DNA of 64,000 nt from Gordonia malaquae NBRC 108250. GTDB taxonomy: Bacteria; Actinomycetota; Actinomycetes; Mycobacteriales; Mycobacteriaceae. Below, piece after piece: positions 50,505 through 60,922 of this stretch (positions within the stretch are counted from its first letter, which is position 1; each line of letters starts with the position of its first letter). Under the pieces are notes generated by a model, which did no database searches, was not told where the DNA came from, and worked only from the letters and a program-made list of their open reading frames with translations. The stretch lies in NCBI RefSeq assembly GCF_000344135.1, contig NZ_BAOP01000010.1, positions 1 to 64,000 on the forward strand, given 5' to 3'. A program made the translations under genes and the position numbers.

Positions 50505-51470
50505 ATGCGCGCGATCCATGTGTCCCGTCACGGCGGTCCCGACGTTCTGACGAGTGTCGACGTCACCCCTCCCACGGCCGGCCCCGACGATCTTCTGGTG
50601 GATGTGAAAGCAGCCGGCGTCAACTTCATCGACACGTATCTGAGAGAAGGCGTGTATCCCTCCGAGCCTCCGTACATTCCAGGCTTCGAGGGATCCGGGA
50701 TCGTGTCCAGGGTCGGGTCGAACGTCACTGGATTCGCGGTCGGCGATCGTGTCGCGTGGTGTGACGTCGTGTCCTCTTACGCGGAACAGGTGGCTGTGCC
50801 CGCGGTCGACGCGCTGCACGTCCCCGACGGCGTGCCGTTCGACGTCGCGGGGTCCGCTCTCCTACGTGGTCTCACCGTCCACTATCTCCTCGACGGCAGT
50901 GCCCATCCGACGTCGGGCGACACTGTCCTCGTTCATGCGGGCGCCGGTGGCGTCGGTCTGATTCTCACCGAGTGGGCAACTGCGCGCGGTATCACGGTGA
51001 TCACCACCGTCTCGTCCGACGCGAAGGCCGAGTTGTCCCGCAAGGCTGGCGCGGCACATGTCCTGAGGTACGACGACCCGATCGCCGACCGCGTGCGGGA
51101 GCTGACCGACGGACGCGGCGCATCCGTGGTCTACGACGGTGTGGGTGCGTCCACATTCGACGCATCCCTCGACGCGACCGCCGTCCGCGGGACCGTCGTC
51201 TTGTTCGGCGCCGCGAGCGGCGCCGTCCCGCCATTCGACCTGCAGCGGCTCAATCGCGGCGGCTCACTGTCGGTGACACGCCCGTCGCTGCAGTACTTCA
51301 TCTCCGACCCGGCCGAGTTCGCGTGGCGCGCAGACGAGTTCTTCGGCGCCATCGCCGACGGCGTCCTGCACATCGACGTGGGCCAGACATTCGCACTCGC
51401 CGACGCCGCCGACGCTCACCGCGCGCTCGAGGCCCGGTCCACCACCGGCGCGACGGCGCTGATCCCGTGA
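50505..51470 (+). CDS. qor: NADPH:quinone oxidoreductase (zinc-free MDR family)
   Basis: A 321-aa medium-chain dehydrogenase/reductase. Quinone-reductase signature GVNFIDTYLREGVYPSEPPYIPGFEGSG (residues 38-65) and the NADPH motif HAGAGGVG. There are no structural zinc cysteines. It likely reduces quinones or enones. It matches Rv1454c by position. A CAAAAT hexamer lies 6 bases before the ATG. The next gene begins inside its stop codon (GTGA). Confidence 0.92.
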   Translation: MRAIHVSRHGGPDVLTSVDVTPPTAGPDDLLVDVKAAGVNFIDTYLREGVYPSEPPYIPGFEGSGIVSRVGSNVTGFAVGDRVAWCDVVSSYAEQVAVPAVDALHVPDGVPFDVAGSALLRGLTVHYLLDGSAHPTSGDTVLVHAGAGGVGLILTEWATARGITVITTVSSDAKAELSRKAGAAHVLRYDDPIADRVRELTDGRGASVVYDGVGASTFDASLDATAVRGTVVLFGAASGAVPPFDLQRLNRGGSLSVTRPSLQYFISDPAEFAWRADEFFGAIADGVLHIDVGQTFALADAADAHRALEARSTTGATALIP

Positions 51471-52222
51471 GCGGCCTCGGCCCCCGCCGGATCACCGCTG
51501 CGGCTGCTGCTGCCTTCGGAATACTGATCCTGACGGTGCTTCGCCCCTTCCCGCCGGAAGGCCAGATCGTCTCATACGCCTTGCTCCTGGGTGCACTCCT
51601 GGCCGCTCTCGCAATGCCGTCATTCACCTCGGTCGCGGTCACCGCAGCACAAGCGACCAAGCCCCGTAGCGCACCGACCACGCATGCCCGCCCAGCCAGT
51701 CCGACAGCGAAGGTCGATCCAGCCGTCGCATTGAAGAGCCGGTGGACAGCGGCCTGCAAACACCACAGTGCAGTTCTGAGCGCATACGGCGCATATGAAC
51801 TCGACCCGGCGATGCTTCTGCAATACCCCGCACTGTGGGACCTAAGCGCGCAACCCGTGATGGACTTCCACGATGCGCTCGACCTCGCCGGAGGGCTCCA
51901 GTCCGACGCATACCCGGCTGATCCATCCGACGCACAGGACTACGCGGACGCCGTCGACATCCTGCGTAGCGCCTGGACGAAGGCCGACCGTTTCGCACGC
52001 ACCACAGGCACCGATCAACTCGCCGAGCCCGACGCGCGGGACTGCCGGCGCGCGTTGAAACTGCTGCGGCATGCCGATGGCACGACTGGCCAGGAACGAG
52101 CTTCCTATCTCGGCCAGGTCATCACGACCGTCGACCGACTCACAAACCGCGGCGTGGTGTCAGCAGTCCCGAAGATCAGCGAAGAACTCGCAACCCGTGT
52201 TCAACTCGCGATCGAAGCCTGA
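51467..52222 (+). CDS. Hypothetical membrane-anchored protein, 251 aa
   Basis: Family not recognised. Two N-terminal hydrophobic helices (about 9-25 and 34-62) lead to a Thr/Pro/Ala-rich linker and a helical domain (about 80-250) with LKSRWTAACKHHSAVLSAYGAYELDP and LQYPALWDLSAQPVMDFHDALDLAG. The conserved-looking aromatic segment suggests a folded soluble domain. GTGA coupling to qor suggests co-expression. It converges on the membrane paralogue pair with 6 bases between stops. Confidence 0.72.
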   Translation: MSGLGPRRITAAAAAAFGILILTVLRPFPPEGQIVSYALLLGALLAALAMPSFTSVAVTAAQATKPRSAPTTHARPASPTAKVDPAVALKSRWTAACKHHSAVLSAYGAYELDPAMLLQYPALWDLSAQPVMDFHDALDLAGGLQSDAYPADPSDAQDYADAVDILRSAWTKADRFARTTGTDQLAEPDARDCRRALKLLRHADGTTGQERASYLGQVITTVDRLTNRGVVSAVPKISEELATRVQLAIEA

Positions 52223-52228
52223 CCCGCT

Positions 52229-53488
52229 TCACCAAGTCCCGTCACGAAGGTGCTCGCCGGTCATCGTGTAGATCGCGGCTGCGTCCGCCGAACTCGGGCC
52301 CACTCGAATGGTGACGGTTGTCCCCTCATCGCGGTCAGTACCAGGTGCATGGCCGACTCTTACCGCGACGACCTCGCGGTCGTAGGCGGGTGAACGGAAC
52401 CGCTTCATGGCGTCATCCCTGATCCGATTGAGCAGGTCGGTCGTGATCGATGAGAAGGCGAACGAAGTGTCCTGTAGGCGAGCCCATTCGGCAGACGGTC
52501 TCACAGTCGGAAACGAGCCGGGTACGAGCGTGATTTCGCTGACCGGTCCGGTGTCGAATTCAAGTTCCACTCCGCCACTGTTCTGGACCGATGTCGCCGA
52601 GATGCTGCTCGCGCCGTCCGCTAAGGACATGAACTGCAGCTCACGCAGAGTCCGTTGATGAAGCGGGACCCGGTTGGCCTTGAGAGCTCGACTCGCCGCG
52701 TCGAGCATGGTGTCCATGGACCCGGCGTCCACGGTATCGGGAAGGTCTCCGTTCAGGTCGACCTCGATGCCCAGGTCGCTGCTGACGGTGAACGTCGCGA
52801 CGACCTTGTTGTCGGGCCTGGACCGCGGCGCGATCATGATGCCGGGAGACGAGGACTGATGTTCGTCGTCTACGCCGATCTTCCGTGCGGCGGCCTCGAC
52901 CTTTCGTGATGCGTCCGCGAGGTTGAGCCGCGCGAGGTCGGCCCTGCTGAAGGTGACACGGGTGTACGCCGCCGACGTCGACACCTCACTCCACCCGGCC
53001 GACGACGTAGATGCGTACATCCGCTTTCCGTTCGTGGGATTGAGGACCGTGACGCCGATCGCGTCGTCACCCCGCAGGTCGACGGCCAGGAGATGCGCCG
53101 AACCTCCGGGGATCATCGCGTCCGCATGGTCGAGACCCGCACGCAGCCGCGTGTCGGCGTCGGCGACCAACTCGAGGACTGAGGTGTCGTCCGCGCCCGC
53201 CGGTGGCGGGTCAGCACCGAAAGAGTCCGTCGAGGTCGATGCAATCGTGACGACAGTGGTACCGACGGCGAGCATGACAATCGGAACCACAGCGATTCCT
53301 GTGAGGCCCGCGGCGTCGGAATGCGCGCTCGCCGACCGGACCAGCCAGACGACGGTCACCGCGCCGGCGACCACAACGACCAGTCGAAGCGCGAGCGAGT
53401 CGGCCAGCGACGCGAGGGAGAACGCACCTAAAGCGACGATGACGGCGACGGCTACAGCGACCGAAGGCTTCGGAGAGGGCATGCTCAC
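52229..53488 (-). CDS. Hypothetical membrane protein, paralogue 1 of a tandem pair
   Basis: A 419-aa protein of unknown family. Two or three hydrophobic helices lie in the first 95 residues (VAVAVAVIVALGAFSLASLAD; GLTGIAVVPIVMLAVGTTVV), with a large domain of about 310 residues beyond, probably extracytoplasmic. Shared with the upstream paralogue are PGGSAHLLAVDL, DLPDTVDAGSMDTM, SPAYDREVVAV and TIRVGPSSADAAAIYTMTGE. The GTG at 53488 (VSMPSPKP) lies 6 bases after a TATGCT hexamer and matches the paralogue start; an ATG two codons on is the alternative. Confidence 0.75.
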   Translation of the reverse strand: MSMPSPKPSVAVAVAVIVALGAFSLASLADSLALRLVVVVAGAVTVVWLVRSASAHSDAAGLTGIAVVPIVMLAVGTTVVTIASTSTDSFGADPPPAGADDTSVLELVADADTRLRAGLDHADAMIPGGSAHLLAVDLRGDDAIGVTVLNPTNGKRMYASTSSAGWSEVSTSAAYTRVTFSRADLARLNLADASRKVEAAARKIGVDDEHQSSSPGIMIAPRSRPDNKVVATFTVSSDLGIEVDLNGDLPDTVDAGSMDTMLDAASRALKANRVPLHQRTLRELQFMSLADGASSISATSVQNSGGVELEFDTGPVSEITLVPGSFPTVRPSAEWARLQDTSFAFSSITTDLLNRIRDDAMKRFRSPAYDREVVAVRVGHAPGTDRDEGTTVTIRVGPSSADAAAIYTMTGEHLRDGTW

Positions 53489-53494
53489 CCGATC

Positions 53495-53500
53495 AGCATA
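53495..53500 (-). promoter_or_regulatory. -10 TATGCT of membrane paralogue 1
   Basis: Minus-strand TATGCT ends 6 bases before the GTG at 53488, giving this paralogue its own likely leaderless promoter. Confidence 0.35.
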
Positions 53501-53620
53501 TTCCGCGGCAGAGCCCTCACACGGTCCCCCGCTGAACCTGCACTTCACGAGCGCATACCCGTGCCCCATACCTCGGGAGGGCCCAGACGGCAATCGAAGC
53601 CTGAGACCACCGGCGACTGT

Positions 53621-54862
53621 TCAGTTCTTCGGAACCTCGACGCCGCGGAGGGTGTAGACGGCCTGCGCCTCCGCCGAGCTCGGCCCCACGCTCAGCGTGA
53701 TGAGCGGAACGTACTCGTCGAGGGTGTCGTCGCGCTCCCGCTCGATCTCGAACCCGACCGCTTGCCTGTCGTAGGCGGGCGCGTGAAACCGCTCGACGAC
53801 GTCGTCCCGGATGGTTGTGAGGAGTTTCATCGTGACCGCGCTGAGAGCGAAGGCTCCAGATGAGGGCCGAGAGTCGGACTCCGCCGAAGTGACGACGGGA
53901 AATGCGCCAGGAACAACCTCAATGCGCGCAACCGGCCCGGAATCGAAACTCAGAACGAATCCGCCGTAGTGGCCGACCGATCCGGCGCCGGGGAAGTACG
54001 CGGTCTCGAGAGACGACTTGAAGTCGGCATCGGACAGTGTTCGCTTCCGCGGATCCAAACCGTTCGTCGTCATGACCCGGGTCATCGAATCGACCACCGT
54101 GTCGAACGATCCCGCGTCGAGCGTGTCGGGGAGCCCACCGGCCATGTCGACCTCGATCTCGGAGCCCCCCACCGTGAAGGTCGCGATCAGCTTCTTGTCT
54201 TGGTAGCGCTCGCTGATCTCGATGCCGTCCGACGAGTTGCGTTCGGACAGGTCGATCTTCATCCGGCGCGCGGCATCCCCGACCTTCTTCTGGGCGGAGG
54301 CCAGATCCAGTCGTGCGGTGTCTGCGCGGCCGAACGTGTTTCGGTCGCTCGCCGAAACACGGGTCGGGTCGCTCCATCCCGATGACGATTCGTTGGCGGT
54401 CACCTGCTGGCCTGTGTTCGGGTCCAGTACGACGACGCGTGTCGAATCCTCGTCCAGGTCGATCAACTGGACGTGGCCTGAGCCGCCGGGCACCAGTTCG
54501 TCCGCCTTGTCGAACGCCGCCCGAAGTCTGGCGTTCGGATCTTCGACGAGATCGGCTCGCGCCGTCTTGTCGTCGGCGGACTCTTGATACGAGGGAGTGC
54601 CAGACCCATCCGTCAGCACACCGACGACGGTGGTTCCGAGACCGAGCATGACGACGGGGACAAGGAATACGCCTGCGACGCCCGCCCGTGTCGATCGACT
54701 ACCTGCGGACCTGACCAGCACGATTGCTGCAACAGTGCCGAGCACGACTGCGAGCAGCCGGACGAGCAGGGTGTCCGCGATCGCCGCGACAGCAAAGGCC
54801 ACGAGTGCCGCTACGACAGCAATACCGACAGTGGCCTGTGGTTTCGGGGTGCGCATGCTCAC
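53621..54862 (-). CDS. Hypothetical membrane protein, paralogue 2 of a tandem pair
   Basis: A 413-aa paralogue of the downstream gene. The same layout: N-terminal helices (VGIAVVAALVAFAVAAIADTLLVRLL; GVFLVPVVMLGLGTTVVGVL), then a domain with ARLRAAFDKADELVPGGSGHVQLIDLDEDS, GLPDTLDAGSFDTVVDSM, APAYDRQAVGFE and SVGPSSAEAQAVYTLRG. Function unknown. The GTG at 54862 (VSMRTPKP) parallels paralogue 1; an ATG at 54856 is possible. It is 28 bases after ctaB, so it may be co-transcribed with it. Confidence 0.75.
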   Translation of the reverse strand: MSMRTPKPQATVGIAVVAALVAFAVAAIADTLLVRLLAVVLGTVAAIVLVRSAGSRSTRAGVAGVFLVPVVMLGLGTTVVGVLTDGSGTPSYQESADDKTARADLVEDPNARLRAAFDKADELVPGGSGHVQLIDLDEDSTRVVVLDPNTGQQVTANESSSGWSDPTRVSASDRNTFGRADTARLDLASAQKKVGDAARRMKIDLSERNSSDGIEISERYQDKKLIATFTVGGSEIEVDMAGGLPDTLDAGSFDTVVDSMTRVMTTNGLDPRKRTLSDADFKSSLETAYFPGAGSVGHYGGFVLSFDSGPVARIEVVPGAFPVVTSAESDSRPSSGAFALSAVTMKLLTTIRDDVVERFHAPAYDRQAVGFEIERERDDTLDEYVPLITLSVGPSSAEAQAVYTLRGVEVPKN

Positions 54863-54890
54863 TCGCCAATCGTGTGAGGCGGGTTGAGGA

Positions 54891-55865
54891 CTAGGAGAAG
54901 TAGCTCGAGATCGTCGGGAGGTTGATCACGGCGTCGACGGCGAGACCACAGAACAGGAGCGCGAGGTACTCGTTGGAGACCAGGAAGATCTTCAGCGGTT
55001 TCAGCTCGACACCGGCACGCGTCTGGACGTACAGCTTCGCGACCCACCAGGTGAACCAGACGCCGGACGCGATCGCGACGACCAGGTAGATCCAGCTCGA
55101 CGGCGGGATGAGGAACAGCGACGTGATCACGGTGAGCACCGTGTACACGAGCATCTGGAAGGTGACCTTCTCGTCGGACGCGATAACCGGGAGCATCGGA
55201 ACGCCCGCTGCGCGGTAATCCTCGCGGTACCGCATCGCGAGCGCCCACGTGTGCGGCGGCGTCCAGAAGAAGACGACGAGGAACAGCACGAACGGCTGCC
55301 AGTTCAGCGAGTGCGTCACCGCGGCCCAACCGACCAGGGCCGGCATGCAGCCTGCGGCGCCGCCCCAGATGACGTTCTGCCAGGTGCGACGCTTCAGGAT
55401 CAGTGTGTACACGAAGACGTAGAACGCGATGGTGATCCACACGAGGATCGACGGCAGGAACGATCGGTTGCCGTCGGCGTCGGCGGTCCCGTAGTACAAG
55501 ACGGCGAACGACGCGAAGGCCAGCACGATGCCGAAGATCAAGACGTTCCGGATCGGGACGGCCTTGCGGGCGAGCGGACGCTTCTGGGTGCGCTTCATCT
55601 TCTGATCGATGTCGGCGTCGGCGACCATGTTCAGACTGTTCGCACTCGCCGCTCCGAGCCAACCGCCGACGACGGTGACCAGAATCAACCGGATGTCGAC
55701 ATGTCCACGCTGTGCTTGCAGCATCACCGGGATCGTCGAGACGAGGAGGAGCTCGATCACGCGAGGCTTCGTCAGCGCGATGTACGCGAGAATCGTGGTG
55801 CGGACTCGTCCCCATCCGGTTGACGACGGCGCGTCGACACCAGCGCTCTCGGACGTCTTCACCAC
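54891..55865 (-). CDS. ctaB: Protoheme IX farnesyltransferase (heme O synthase) CtaB
   Basis: A 324-aa UbiA-family prenyltransferase with about nine helices that adds a farnesyl group to heme B. The first Asp-rich motif is NMVADADIDQKMKRTQKRPL (about 81-100), and YREDYRAAGVPMLP is the cytoplasmic loop typical of CtaB. GTG start at 55865 with AGGAG upstream. It is divergent from tkt, an arrangement conserved in mycobacteria, and supplies heme O to CtaA. Confidence 0.95.
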   Translation of the reverse strand: MVKTSESAGVDAPSSTGWGRVRTTILAYIALTKPRVIELLLVSTIPVMLQAQRGHVDIRLILVTVVGGWLGAASANSLNMVADADIDQKMKRTQKRPLARKAVPIRNVLIFGIVLAFASFAVLYYGTADADGNRSFLPSILVWITIAFYVFVYTLILKRRTWQNVIWGGAAGCMPALVGWAAVTHSLNWQPFVLFLVVFFWTPPHTWALAMRYREDYRAAGVPMLPVIASDEKVTFQMLVYTVLTVITSLFLIPPSSWIYLVVAIASGVWFTWWVAKLYVQTRAGVELKPLKIFLVSNEYLALLFCGLAVDAVINLPTISSYFS

Positions 55866-56031
55866 ATACTCCTCACGGTCGCGACCACATCAGGTCGCGT
55901 CACACGCCGACCACTACTACAAGCGATGGTAGACCGGGCGATCATCACGGAGGGAATCGGGCGCGCGGGGGTGCGACGACCGCCACACAACCGTGCGCAG
56001 TGGTGTCGTACGCACAGCGCGCTCGCCCCGC

Positions 56032-56067
56032 TAGGCTGGACGACGAGAATCGTCTTCGTAGAAGACG
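56032..56067 (+). promoter_or_regulatory. tkt promoter (-10 TAGGCT) and leader hairpin
   Basis: TAGGCT (56032-56037) fits a -10. A leader of nearly 60 bases follows, containing the stem CGTCTTC-GTA-GAAGACG (56051-56067), and an AGGAG ribosome site precedes the GTG at 56103. The rest of the 237-base ctaB-tkt gap shows no gene. Confidence 0.45.
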
Positions 56068-56102
56068 AGCACCAGCATCGACCCACAGGAGACTCCACGA
56101 TC

Positions 56103-58178
56103 GTGGCCATCACCGACGAGATCCGCGCACTGACCCGACCGGTTCACCCCGCCGACTGGACCGATGTGGACACCAAGGCTGTCGACACGGCCCGCATCCT
56201 CGCCGCCGACGCGGTCCAGAACTGCGGCAGCGGCCACCCCGGCACCGCGATGAGCCTCGCTCCCCTCGCCTACACGCTGTACCAGCGCGTCATGCGCCAC
56301 GACCCCGCCGATCCGGCGTGGGTGGGCCGCGACCGGTTCATCCTCTCCTGCGGGCACTCGAGCCTCACCCAGTACATCCAGCTGTACCTCGGCGGTTTCG
56401 GCCTCGAACTCGACGACCTCGTCGCACTGCGCACATGGGGCTCGCTGACGCCGGGTCACCCCGAGTTCCGCCACACAGCAGGCGTCGAGATCACCACCGG
56501 CCCGCTCGGCCAGGGCCTCGCGTCGTCCGTCGGCATGGCGATGGCGGCGCGTCGTGAGCGCGGTCTGTTCGACCCGGACGCTCCGGCGGGCGAGAGCCCG
56601 TTCGATCACTACGTCTACGTGATCGCCTCCGACGGCGACATCGAGGAGGGCGTCACCTCGGAGGCGTCGTCGCTCGCGGGCACGCAGCAGCTCGGCAACC
56701 TGATCGTCTTCTACGACGACAATCAGATCTCGATCGAAGACGACACTCAGATCGCCCTCACCGAGGACGTCGCCAAGCGCTACGAAGCGTACGGCTGGCA
56801 CGTCCAGACCGTGGAGGGCGGCGAGGACGTCGCAGCCCTCGAGGCGGCCGTCGAAGCCGCCAAGGCGGTCACCGACAAGCCGTCCATCATCCGGGTCCGC
56901 ACCATCATCGCGTTCCCGGCGCCGACCAAGATGAACACCGGCGCCTCGCACGGCAGTGCCCTCGGCGCCGATGAGGTCGCCGCCACGAAGGCGGCCGTGG
57001 GCTTCGACCCGGAGAAGAGCTTCGACGTCGCCGACGACGTCATCAAGCACACTCGCGGACTCGTGGGACGGGCCGCTGCGGTCCGCGCCGAGTGGCAGAA
57101 GGGCTTCGACGCCTGGGCCGCGAGCAACCCCGAGCGCAAAGAACTGTTCGACCGCCTGTTCGCGCACGAACTGCCCGAGGGCTGGACCGAAGCTCTCCCT
57201 GCGTGGGAGGCCGGCGACAAGGACGTGGCCACGCGCTCGGCGTCGGGCAAGGTGCTCTCGGCGCTCGCACCGATCCTTCCGGAACTGTGGGGCGGTTCGG
57301 CCGACCTCGCGGGCTCGAACAACACGACGATGGACGGCGCCAAGTCCTTCGGCCCCGCGTCGATCTCGACGTCGACGTGGAACGCCGAGCCGTACGGCCG
57401 GACTCTGCACTTCGGCATCCGTGAACACGCGATGGGCTCGATCCTGTCGGGCATCGTCCTGCACGGCCCGACGCGCGCGTACGGCGGAACGTTCCTGCAG
57501 TTCGCCGACTACATGCGTCCCGCGGTCCGCCTCGCCGCGCTCATGGAGATCGACCCGATCTACGTGTGGACGCACGATTCGATCGGCCTCGGCGAGGACG
57601 GCCCGACTCACCAGCCGATCGAGCATCTCGCCGCACTCCGCGCGATCCCGAACCTCGACGTGGTGCGCCCGGCCGACGCCAATGAGACCGCACACGCCTG
57701 GCGTCACCTCCTGACTCGCCGGAACCGCCCGGTCGGCCTGGCTCTCACGCGCCAGAACGTCCCCGTGCTGGCAGGCACCTCGTACGAGGGTGTCGCCAGG
57801 GGCGGTTACGTCCTCGCAGACGCCGACGGCACGCCGGACGTCGTCCTGATCGGCACCGGCTCCGAGGTGAGCCTCGCCGTCGAGGCACGCGACGCGCTCG
57901 CGGCCGACGGCATCAAGGCGCGCGTCGTGTCGATGCCGTCCATCGAGTGGTTCGACGAGCAGGACGCGGACTACCGCGAGTCGGTCCTCCCGACCGGTGT
58001 GCCGCGTGTGTCCGTCGAAGCCGGCATCGCGATGCCGTGGCATGCGATCGTCGCCGGCGGCGCGATCGTCTCGATCGAGCACTACGGCGCGTCGGCCCCC
58101 TACAAGAAGCTGTACGAGGAGTTCGGCGTCACGTCGACGGCCGTCGCCGCCGCCGCACGCGGACTTCTCGGCAAGTGA
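56103..58178 (+). CDS. tkt: Transketolase
   Basis: A 691-aa TPP enzyme of the non-oxidative pentose phosphate pathway, transferring two-carbon units. Conserved His in [10 protein letters not shown], the TPP-Mg motif [20 protein letters not shown] with DDNQIS, and the Glu/His region [10 protein letters not shown]. The GTG at 56103 begins [13 protein letters not shown], as in actinobacterial transketolases, and has an AGGAG site. First gene of the tkt-tal-zwf-opcA-pgl operon. Confidence 0.97.
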   Translation: MAITDEIRALTRPVHPADWTDVDTKAVDTARILAADAVQNCGSGHPGTAMSLAPLAYTLYQRVMRHDPADPAWVGRDRFILSCGHSSLTQYIQLYLGGFGLELDDLVALRTWGSLTPGHPEFRHTAGVEITTGPLGQGLASSVGMAMAARRERGLFDPDAPAGESPFDHYVYVIASDGDIEEGVTSEASSLAGTQQLGNLIVFYDDNQISIEDDTQIALTEDVAKRYEAYGWHVQTVEGGEDVAALEAAVEAAKAVTDKPSIIRVRTIIAFPAPTKMNTGASHGSALGADEVAATKAAVGFDPEKSFDVADDVIKHTRGLVGRAAAVRAEWQKGFDAWAASNPERKELFDRLFAHELPEGWTEALPAWEAGDKDVATRSASGKVLSALAPILPELWGGSADLAGSNNTTMDGAKSFGPASISTSTWNAEPYGRTLHFGIREHAMGSILSGIVLHGPTRAYGGTFLQFADYMRPAVRLAALMEIDPIYVWTHDSIGLGEDGPTHQPIEHLAALRAIPNLDVVRPADANETAHAWRHLLTRRNRPVGLALTRQNVPVLAGTSYEGVARGGYVLADADGTPDVVLIGTGSEVSLAVEARDALAADGIKARVVSMPSIEWFDEQDADYRESVLPTGVPRVSVEAGIAMPWHAIVAGGAIVSIEHYGASAPYKKLYEEFGVTSTAVAAAARGLLGK

Positions 58179-58202
58179 TCTCGGAAGGACACTGATTTCT
58201 CC

Positions 58203-59321
58203 ATGACTCAGAACCCGAATCTCGCCGCACTGTCCGAGGCAGGCGTCTCCGTCTGGCTCGATGACCTGTCGCGGACGCTGATCTCGTCCGGGGGTCTGCA
58301 GGAGCAGATCGACACCCGCTCCATCGTGGGTGTGACGACCAACCCGGTGATCTTCCAGAACGCAATCTCGTCCGGCGGCGGTGCGTACGCAGATCAGATC
58401 GCCGAGCTCGCCAAGTCGGGGGCCGACGTAGACGCCACGATCACTGCACTGACCACCGACGACGTCCGCAACGCCTGCGACGTGTTCGCGCCGATCTTCG
58501 AGGCCACCGACGGTCTCGACGGCCGCGTGTCGATCGAGGTCGATCCCCGCCTCGCGAACAAGACCGCGGAGACCGTCGAGCAGGCCGCCGAGCTGTGGAA
58601 GCTCGTCGACCGGCCCAACGTGCTGATCAAGATCCCGGCCACCGCGGCGGGCGTTCCGGCGATCGCCGACGTGATCGCGCAGGGCATCAGCGTCAACGTG
58701 ACCCTGATCTTCTCGGTGGAGCGCTACCGCGAGGTGATGGACGCGTACCTCGACGGCCTCGACCGTGCCCTCCGTAATGGGCACGACGCAGGCAAGATCG
58801 CGTCGGTCGCATCGTTCTTCGTGTCACGTGTCGACTCGGAGATCGACAACCGCTTGAACGCCATCGGCACCCCGGAGGCGCTCGAGCTGCGCGGCAAGGC
58901 CGGTCTGGCGAATGCGCGCCTCGCGTACGCGGCATACCAGGAGGTCTTCGAGACCGAGACGCGTTTCCCGGACCTGCAGGCGCACGGCGCGCTCCCCCAG
59001 CGTCCGCTGTGGGCGTCCACGGGCACCAAGAACGCCGACTACCCCGACACCCTGTACGTCAGCGAACTGGTCGCGCCGAACACCGTCAACACGGTTCCCG
59101 GCAAGACCCTCGAGGCGTACGCCGATCACGGTTGGGTCAACACCGAGTCGATCGTCGGCCTCGAAGGCAGTTCCCGCGAAGTGTTCGCCGCGCTGCGGGG
59201 TGTCGGAGTGGACCTCGACGACGTGTTCGCGGTCCTCGAGACCGAAGGCGTCGAGAAGTTCGAGCAGGCGTGGGATGAACTCCTGACGGCGACGTCGCAA
59301 CAGCTCGACGCGGCACGCTAG
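58203..59321 (+). CDS. tal: Transaldolase
   Basis: A 372-aa class I aldolase-fold enzyme transferring a dihydroxyacetone unit. The Schiff-base Lys143 is in [12 protein letters not shown], with GVTTNPVIF near residue 43 and the loop [11 protein letters not shown]. Length is that of the actinobacterial long type. It follows tkt by 24 bases and lies in the same operon. Confidence 0.97.
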   Translation: MTQNPNLAALSEAGVSVWLDDLSRTLISSGGLQEQIDTRSIVGVTTNPVIFQNAISSGGGAYADQIAELAKSGADVDATITALTTDDVRNACDVFAPIFEATDGLDGRVSIEVDPRLANKTAETVEQAAELWKLVDRPNVLIKIPATAAGVPAIADVIAQGISVNVTLIFSVERYREVMDAYLDGLDRALRNGHDAGKIASVASFFVSRVDSEIDNRLNAIGTPEALELRGKAGLANARLAYAAYQEVFETETRFPDLQAHGALPQRPLWASTGTKNADYPDTLYVSELVAPNTVNTVPGKTLEAYADHGWVNTESIVGLEGSSREVFAALRGVGVDLDDVFAVLETEGVEKFEQAWDELLTATSQQLDAAR

Positions 59322-59355
59322 AAGCGATACGGATACGACGGGCGAAAGGGCGAGT

Positions 59356-60897
59356 ATGCCGCGTGCGGTGAAACCCGAGTGGACCAATCCCCTGCGGGAT
59401 CCGCACGATCGCCGTCTCCCGCGAATCGCGGGGCCGTCGGCGCTGGTGATCTTCGGTGTGACGGGCGACCTGGCCCGTCGCAAGTTGATGCCCGCGATCT
59501 ACGACCTCGCGAATCGTGGGCTCCTCCCGCCGAGTTTCGCGCTCGTCGGCTTCGCCCGTCGGGATTGGGCCGACAAGGACTTCACCACGCTGGTGCGTGA
59601 GGCAGTGGAGGCCAATTGCCGCACCGGGTTCCGCGAGGAGGTGTGGGAGCGGCTCGCCGAAGGCATCCGGTTCGTCGCGGGCTCCTTCGAGGACGACCAG
59701 GCGTTCGCCGAACTGCAGCGGACTCTCGCGGACCTCGACGCGTCCCGCGGGACCGACGGGAATCACGCGTACTACCTGTCGATCCCGCCAAAGGCGTTCC
59801 CCGTCGTGCTGAGCCAACTTCGACGAACCGGCATGGCCGACCCCTCGGGCGACAGTTGGCGTCGAGTGGTGATCGAGAAGCCGTTCGGTCACGACCACGA
59901 ATCCGCAGTCGGACTGAACGAGCTCGTAAACAGTGTGTTCCCAGAGGAGTCGGTGTTCCGCATCGACCACTACCTCGGCAAGGAGACGGTCCAGAACATC
60001 CTGGCCCTGCGCTTCGCGAACCAACTGTTCGATCCGCTGTGGAGCTCCCACTACGTGGACCATGTCCAGATCACGATGGCCGAGGACATCGGTCTCGGCG
60101 GTCGAGCCGGATACTACGACGGCATCGGCGCGGCCCGAGACGTCATCCAGAACCATCTTCTGCAGCTTCTCGCGCTGGTCGCGATGGAGGAGCCGGTGTC
60201 GTTCTCTCCGCGACATCTCCAGACCGAGAAGATCAAGGTCCTCCAATCGACCCGCAACATCCTCCCGATCTCGGAGAACTCCGCCCGCGGTCAATACGGC
60301 CCCGGTTGGCAGGGATCCGAACAGGTCGTCGGGCTCAAAGAAGAAGACGGTTTCGCCGCGGACTCGACCACCGAGACGTTCGCGGCCATCGCCCTCGAAG
60401 TCGACACGCGCCGGTGGGCCGGCGTCCCCTTTTACCTGCGCACAGGAAAACGTCTCGGCCGACGGGTCACCGAGATCGCGCTCGTCTTCAAGCGAGCGCC
60501 GCATCTGCCGTTCGACGACACGATGACTGCGGAGCTCGGTCAGAACGCCCTCGTCATCCGAGTGCAGCCGGACGAAGGCGTCACGCTGCGGTTCGGGTCG
60601 AAGGTTCCGGGCAGCGGCATGGAGGTGCGCGACGTCAACATGGACTTCAGTTACGGCGGCGCGTTCACGGTGTCGTCACCCGAGGCATATGAGCGTCTGC
60701 TGCTCGACGTCCTCCTCGGCGAGCCGTCGCTGTTTCCGGTCAACGAGGAGGTGGAGCTGAGTTGGGACATCCTCGACCCGGTGCTCGCCGAGTGGGCGGC
60801 GTCGGGAACACCGGACGAGTACGAGTCGGGCACCTGGGGCCCGACGTCGGCCGACGAGATGATGAGCCGGACGGGCCGTATCTGGAGGCGACCGTGA
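59356..60897 (+). CDS. zwf: Glucose-6-phosphate dehydrogenase
   Basis: A 513-aa enzyme oxidising glucose 6-phosphate to 6-phosphogluconolactone with NADP. Cofactor motif GVTGDLARRKLMPA near residue 34; active-site RIDHYLGKETVQN near 199; later YFLRTGK-type segment FYLRTGKRLG. GAAAGGGCGAG precedes the ATG. It needs OpcA, encoded next, for full activity in corynebacteria. Confidence 0.97.
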   Translation: MPRAVKPEWTNPLRDPHDRRLPRIAGPSALVIFGVTGDLARRKLMPAIYDLANRGLLPPSFALVGFARRDWADKDFTTLVREAVEANCRTGFREEVWERLAEGIRFVAGSFEDDQAFAELQRTLADLDASRGTDGNHAYYLSIPPKAFPVVLSQLRRTGMADPSGDSWRRVVIEKPFGHDHESAVGLNELVNSVFPEESVFRIDHYLGKETVQNILALRFANQLFDPLWSSHYVDHVQITMAEDIGLGGRAGYYDGIGAARDVIQNHLLQLLALVAMEEPVSFSPRHLQTEKIKVLQSTRNILPISENSARGQYGPGWQGSEQVVGLKEEDGFAADSTTETFAAIALEVDTRRWAGVPFYLRTGKRLGRRVTEIALVFKRAPHLPFDDTMTAELGQNALVIRVQPDEGVTLRFGSKVPGSGMEVRDVNMDFSYGGAFTVSSPEAYERLLLDVLLGEPSLFPVNEEVELSWDILDPVLAEWAASGTPDEYESGTWGPTSADEMMSRTGRIWRRP

Positions 60898-60922
60898 CAG
60901 CGCAGGACGCGAGGGAAGCCCG

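Noticed and set aside
56031-58784. Minus-strand open frame of 917 codons opposite tkt and tal
   Set aside because: Composition is typical of an antisense shadow in high-GC coding DNA, and transketolase and transaldolase are certain on the other strand.
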